Shown here one piece after another: positions 60,059-64,000 of a stretch of DNA of 64,000 nucleotides. Each line of letters starts with the position of its first letter. Within the stretch, counting starts at the first letter, position 1. The notes beneath the pieces were generated by a model, which was given only the letters and a program-made list of their open reading frames with translations, was not told the DNA's origin and made no database searches. This stretch comes from Terrimesophilobacter sp038243605. Lineage in GTDB: Bacteria; Actinomycetota; Actinomycetes; Actinomycetales; Microbacteriaceae. Location: contig JBBSQX010000004.1 of the NCBI GenBank assembly GCA_038243605.1, positions 62,001 through 126,000 of the forward strand. The letters run 5' to 3'. Made by a program: the position numbers and the translations under genes.

Positions 60059-60559
60059 CTACTCAGCGCTGCACCTCGATGATGCCCGAATCACAATTTT
60101 GTGCGTGACCTCAGGAACGCCTGCAGCGACCTTGTAGATGATGAGCGGTCGGCCAACGAGGGTGAGCGACCAACGGTCGTTAGTGCTCACGTTTACCAAA
60201 GTCGTCGACCAGTGATCCTTCGCGTCGTACGTAATCTGGAGGCCCATAAGCCACTGAACTCCGTCAAAGGTCGGGTCAAGATCAATCGTGCGGGTGAGGT
60301 TGACCTGCATTCCTGCGGTGCCATCCGGGCACGGCTCCGTCGTTGATCTCTCCACCGACCTGGTCACAGCGTCAGGCGGCACCGCGTTCGCGATCTCCTC
60401 AATGCCGGCATGCACCTCCTCCGTCACACCAGCGAGAGTCGTCGGGCTGCTTGATCTCGTGTTCGCGACCATGAGAAGCACACCAATGACCAGAAGAAGG
60501 CAGGCGACCCCAAAGACCGTGGTGGGATGCTTCTTCACCCAGGTGAAAACCTTCGCCAT
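60059..60559 (-). CDS. Hypothetical protein with N-terminal membrane anchor
   Basis: A 166-aa protein: short basic head (AKVFTWVKKHPTT), one hydrophobic helix (about 14-33), then an extracytoplasmic domain with paired cysteines (EPCPDG, SSRCSAE). No family recognised. The start is ATG 60559, because upstream in-frame codons lie in the neighbouring promoter. It is divergent from the esterase gene. Confidence 0.65.
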   Translation of the reverse strand: MAKVFTWVKKHPTTVFGVACLLLVIGVLLMVANTRSSSPTTLAGVTEEVHAGIEEIANAVPPDAVTRSVERSTTEPCPDGTAGMQVNLTRTIDLDPTFDGVQWLMGLQITYDAKDHWSTTLVNVSTNDRWSLTLVGRPLIIYKVAAGVPEVTHKIVIRASSRCSAE

Positions 60560-60661
60560 CGACGTGTGCTCAATTCTTTGAGAATTCTCACAGAATGCCA
60601 CGTAACGTTCAGATTCACCTGTACGAATCCAGCACACTCCTCACGTCACCCTGGAGAACTC

Positions 60662-61969
60662 ATGAGCGGTACCAACGAACTGCTCGCCATCAACATCATC
60701 AACGGGCCCGTGATCACGGGGTTCTTCGTGCTCTCGGCGGCACTCTTTGTTTACCTTCTGGTTCGCTCGCCGACGCGTCGATGGCTGGTGACAAGCGCCG
60801 TGGCGTTGGTTGCGGGGTTCCTCCTTGCGGTTCTGGTGTGGTTCTTCGTCGTGCCTTTCGATGACATATTTGGAATCCCGATCAGCCACAACATTGACAT
60901 GCTTTTCGCCGCTACGGTGGTGTGCGTCAGCCTCGCGATAGTGAACCTGTGGAACTCACGCTGGTGGCGCAAAGTCGCCGCGGGTCTTGCGATTGTGGTC
61001 TTTTTGATCACGGGGATACTCGGCATCAACGCCGACTTTGGTCTCAATCCAACGCTGGGCTCCCCGTTCGGCGTGGTCGGCGAGAATTCGATCGACCTTC
61101 CGTCGGCGGGCTCCACCACCCCGAGTGGGCAGTCCGCTCCGCTGTGGCAGACGTGGAAGCCACCCGCAGACATACCGACGAAGGGCACCGTCGGAACTCA
61201 GGTCATCCCGAACACCATATCCGGCTTCAACTCGCGGCCCGCGGGAATCTATTTGCCGCCCGCGGCCCTTGTTCCACACGCACCCCCGTTGCCGCTGATG
61301 ATCATGATGATGGGGCAGCCAGGTGCACCAGACCCGTCCTACGCCGCGCACGTTCTTGACCAGTTTGCCGCGAAACACGACGGGCTGGCACCCATCGTCA
61401 TCGTGGCCGATCAGCTCGGAAACCCCCTCCAAGACCCCCTGTGCTTAGACACCGAGAAGTTTGGAAACGCGAGAACGTTCATCACACAAGACGTCGTGAA
61501 CTGGGCTCTCGCCAATCTCAACATCATTCACGACCATGCGTACTGGACGATTGCCGGATACTCCAACGGGGGCTCCTGCGCCATCTCGTTCATCGCCGAG
61601 TACCCAAACCTCTGGTCCAACGTGCTCGATATTTCTGGGGAAGAATTTCCGGGTTCCGAGGATCCAGACAGCGTGCTCGCGCACATTTTTGATGGTGACC
61701 ACGCTGCCTACGACGCTGTGAAACCGGAGAACATGCTCGTCAAGAAACAACTTCCCGACACCGTGGGTATATTCACCGTCGGATCGAATGACACGACCTA
61801 TATTCCGGGGGTTAAACGCATGGCTGCGGCGGCGACAGCAGCGGGAATGCACTCGATTTACTACGAATCGCCCAACGGCGGTCACGTGCTCCCAGCCCTC
61901 ACCGACGGGTTGACTGCGGGTTTCAAAACCCTCTACCCGCGACTGGGGCTTTCTGAGGGACCCCCGTAA
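60662..61969 (+). CDS. Membrane-anchored alpha/beta-hydrolase esterase (esterase D/mycolyltransferase-like)
   Basis: A 435-aa protein with four hydrophobic helices in the first 130 residues (AALFVYLLVRS, AGFLLAVLVWFFVV, and so on), then an extracytoplasmic alpha/beta hydrolase of the esterase D/antigen 85 superfamily. The nucleophile elbow is GYSNGGSCA and a C-terminal His lies in NGGHVLPAL. An Asp in VGSNDTTY could complete the triad. Function may lie in cell-envelope lipid or polysaccharide acyl transfer. I chose ATG 60662, after GGAGA. Confidence 0.85.
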   Translation: MSGTNELLAINIINGPVITGFFVLSAALFVYLLVRSPTRRWLVTSAVALVAGFLLAVLVWFFVVPFDDIFGIPISHNIDMLFAATVVCVSLAIVNLWNSRWWRKVAAGLAIVVFLITGILGINADFGLNPTLGSPFGVVGENSIDLPSAGSTTPSGQSAPLWQTWKPPADIPTKGTVGTQVIPNTISGFNSRPAGIYLPPAALVPHAPPLPLMIMMMGQPGAPDPSYAAHVLDQFAAKHDGLAPIVIVADQLGNPLQDPLCLDTEKFGNARTFITQDVVNWALANLNIIHDHAYWTIAGYSNGGSCAISFIAEYPNLWSNVLDISGEEFPGSEDPDSVLAHIFDGDHAAYDAVKPENMLVKKQLPDTVGIFTVGSNDTTYIPGVKRMAAAATAAGMHSIYYESPNGGHVLPALTDGLTAGFKTLYPRLGLSEGPP

Positions 61970-62038
61970 TCGGGTGGCTCAATGCCAAACGCCCGTGGCC
62001 ACGTGCCGATCGCCAAGACCCAGTGGCAGGATGAGAGC

Positions 62039-62752
62039 ATGACCGCGCCACACCCCACCCCCGCTTCCTCTGCGTCGAACCCCAATCTCGACGAACTCGT
62101 CGAGGTGCTCGCGCAGCTACGTGCTCCGGGCGGATGCGCGTGGGATGCCGACCAGACCCATGAGAGCCTCGTGCGCTACCTCGTGGAAGAAACCCACGAA
62201 CTCATCGACGCGATAGAAACGGGCACACGAGAGGATCTCATCGAGGAGCTCGGCGATGTGCTGTACCAAGTGATCTTTCACTCCGACATTGCCGCGAACG
62301 ACCCCGACGAGAACTTCACTCTCGAGGATGTTGCCGCCCACATGACCGCCAAAATGATCGCCAGGCACCCGCACGTGTTCGGCGACGATGAGGCAAAAGC
62401 GGCGATGGGCATCCAGACGGCGGATGACGTTGTGGCCGTGTGGGACGACCTCAAGGCCACCGAGAAACCGCATCGCACCAGCGTGCTCGACGGCATCCCC
62501 CAGGGCATGCCATCCCTCGCGCTCGCCGACAAGCTCGTGGGCCGGGCCGAGAAGGTGGGCGTGCAGATTTCGGATGCCGCGCCAACTGCGACACGCTCGT
62601 CGCCCGCCACGGAGACTGAACTTGGCGCGCAGCTTTTGTCGATCGTCGCCGAAGCGCGAGCCGCGGAGCTTGACCCGGAGCGCGCCCTGCGTGGCGCACT
62701 TCGTGATCTGCAACGCGACATCCGCACCGCCGAATCGACGACCAAACCTTAA
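62039..62752 (+). CDS. mazG: MazG-type nucleoside triphosphate pyrophosphohydrolase
   Basis: A 237-aa all-alpha NTP pyrophosphatase. Signatures: LRAPGGCAWDADQTHESLVRYLVEETHELIDAIE, EELGDVLYQVIFHSDIA with the EExxE/ExxD metal site and VWDDLKATEK, then GIPQGMPSLALADKLVGRAEKVG. It clears non-canonical or excess NTPs. I chose ATG 62039. Mfd-to-mazG adjacency is normal in actinobacteria, but here 15 kb of accessory genes lie between. Confidence 0.93.
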   Translation: MTAPHPTPASSASNPNLDELVEVLAQLRAPGGCAWDADQTHESLVRYLVEETHELIDAIETGTREDLIEELGDVLYQVIFHSDIAANDPDENFTLEDVAAHMTAKMIARHPHVFGDDEAKAAMGIQTADDVVAVWDDLKATEKPHRTSVLDGIPQGMPSLALADKLVGRAEKVGVQISDAAPTATRSSPATETELGAQLLSIVAEARAAELDPERALRGALRDLQRDIRTAESTTKP

Positions 62753-62822
62753 TAGAAGGCAAGAGGTACGACACACAGCGTGAAAGAATCACCTGCACGA
62801 CAATCGTTCGGGAAGGGCATCG

Positions 62823-64000
62823 ATGTCCCCGCAAGAGCCGCGTCGAGACGCGTCGAAGGATTCACCGAATGAGTCACCGAACAACTCCGTGAGCACGTCG
62901 GAGCAAGACCACTCCGGCGCGGGCAAGAATCCCAAGCCGGAGCGCCTCTCGTCTCGCCGCTCATTCCTGAAGGCGACCGGGCTCGCGGCGGGAGGCTTCG
63001 CGGTGGGTGGTGTTGCCGGCGGTGTCACGGGTGCGTTCATTGCCACAGGTAATGAGGGCGACGAAGAAGCCCCGACCGACCGCCTCAAGAGCAAAGCGTT
63101 CGACCACATCGTGGTGATGATGTACGAAAACCGCTCATTCGACAATATTCTGGGATGGCTTTATACCCCAGATACGGTTCCCCCAGGTCAGCGCTTTGAT
63201 GGCCTTGCTATGGGGAGGTACTCCAATGTTTCCTCCGACGGAACCGACATCGATGCGCACGCATACTCCGGGCCCACCGACTCGGTCATGAGCCAACCGA
63301 ACCCTGATCCTGGTGAGCAGTATCCGCACGTCAATACTCAGCTGTTCGGCACCGTTGATCCGGCGAGCAATGCCGACCTCAACAAGGGAAAGGTGCAGGC
63401 GCCATTCAACGCTCCGAAACCGAACCAGCGAGCCGACAATTCGGGGTTTGTGCGCGACTACGAGATTAACTTCACACGATTGAGCAAAGGCGTGGCGCCC
63501 ACCCCGGAGCAGACGCGGGTGGCCATGGGCGGATTCACGCCAGAAATGCTCCCCGTCTTCTCCACGCTGGCGCGCAACTTTGCTGTCTTTGACGCGTGGT
63601 TTTGCGCTGTGCCATCCCAAACATTTTGCAACCGATCGTTCTTTCACGCCTCCACATCGCACGGGTACGTCACCAATCAGAACTACGGCGGCTACGACAA
63701 GTGGTTAAACGCGCCAGCAGTTCCCACGATTTTCAATCGACTCGAAGAGGCAGGCATCCCGTGGCGGGTGTATTACGACGAACAGCAGGTGACATCTTTC
63801 ACCGGGGTGCTGCACGCCCCGTCGATCGAGAAGTACTGGAAGACCAACTTTCGCACCATGAAGCAGTTCTACCTCGACGTCAAAAACGGCACCTTGCCCG
63901 CGTACTCGTTTATTGAGCCGCGGATGGTGTTCAACCACAACGACATGCACCCGCCCTACGGAACCCTTGAGGTGGGAACGGTGGATGGCGTCGACCTCAA
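62823..64000 (+). CDS. Tat-exported phosphoesterase (acid phosphatase/phospholipase C family), 3' end outside window
   Basis: The open frame runs from ATG 62823 to the window end without a stop, 392 codons and still open. After a 45-residue hydrophilic head, SSRRSFLKATGLAAGGFAVGG is a twin-arginine signal. The mature part begins FDHIVVMMYENRSFDNILGWLY, the hallmark of the phosphoesterase (PF04185) family with metal-binding Asn/Glu, and SQTFCNRSFFHASTSHG follows. Substrates are phosphomonoesters or phospholipids outside the membrane. In mycobacteria related enzymes are phospholipases C. Confidence 0.9.
   Translation, partial: MSPQEPRRDASKDSPNESPNNSVSTSEQDHSGAGKNPKPERLSSRRSFLKATGLAAGGFAVGGVAGGVTGAFIATGNEGDEEAPTDRLKSKAFDHIVVMMYENRSFDNILGWLYTPDTVPPGQRFDGLAMGRYSNVSSDGTDIDAHAYSGPTDSVMSQPNPDPGEQYPHVNTQLFGTVDPASNADLNKGKVQAPFNAPKPNQRADNSGFVRDYEINFTRLSKGVAPTPEQTRVAMGGFTPEMLPVFSTLARNFAVFDAWFCAVPSQTFCNRSFFHASTSHGYVTNQNYGGYDKWLNAPAVPTIFNRLEEAGIPWRVYYDEQQVTSFTGVLHAPSIEKYWKTNFRTMKQFYLDVKNGTLPAYSFIEPRMVFNHNDMHPPYGTLEVGTVDGVDL

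Overview
The window is high-GC DNA from an actinobacterium, most likely of the Microbacteriaceae. This rests on the dense gene layout, the many GTG starts and the order of the housekeeping genes. A protein O-mannosyltransferase, rsmI, metG, tatD, ksgA, ispE, glmU, prs, rplY, pth, mfd and mazG follow one another much as I recall them in Mycobacterium and other actinobacteria. Species cannot be named from sequence alone.

Layout. 1-9008: TauE/SafE transporter, aldo/keto reductase, a regulator-plus-MalY operon, PdxH, a SARP-like regulator and a DUF255 thioredoxin-fold protein. 9044-24617: the conserved block (pmt, rsmI, metG, tatD, ksgA, ispE, an ABC-F ATPase, a DksA-like protein, the metQ-metN-metI methionine importer, a MarR regulator, tRNA-Gln, glmU, prs). 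24620-40704: a sugar island with two parts, a gluconate/pentose-phosphate part (mutarotase, gnd, gluconokinase, a FadR-type regulator) and an importer plus catabolic operon (two NagA-like deacetylases, TauE-like exporter, NagB-like deaminase, UxaE-like epimerase, SDR, ManD, second gluconokinase). 40714-46920: nadE, rplY, pth, mfd. 46947-60559: an accessory region with small membrane proteins, an XRE regulator, a toxin-antitoxin pair, a NUDIX hydrolase, a defence island, a decayed flavoprotein gene, a HigBA pair whose toxin carries an in-frame stop, a CPBP protease and a small membrane-anchored protein. 60662-64000: an esterase, mazG and a Tat-exported phosphoesterase cut by the window end.

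Two systems stand out. The first is at 52669-57640: an SMC/Rad50-like ATPase with paired CxxC motifs, a 216-aa partner and a nuclease with RecB/Cas4-like motifs form one tight operon, which meets an SPPY-type DNA methyltransferase tail to tail with overlapping ends. It resembles ABC-three-component/Lamassu systems but has a dedicated methyltransferase, so a methylation-gated restriction system is plausible. An SRA-HNH modification-dependent nuclease lies beside it. The second is at 32494-40171: the gene order deacetylase, isomerising deaminase, tagaturonate epimerase, SDR reductase, mannonate dehydratase spells out a possible route from an N-acetyl-hexosaminuronate to 2-keto-3-deoxygluconate. 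The NagB-like protein has changed active-site residues that suit a non-standard substrate.

The window also shows several short leader ORFs whose stop codon touches the next start codon. The clearest is before ksgA, where a 21-bp inverted repeat would hide the ksgA start in a hairpin.
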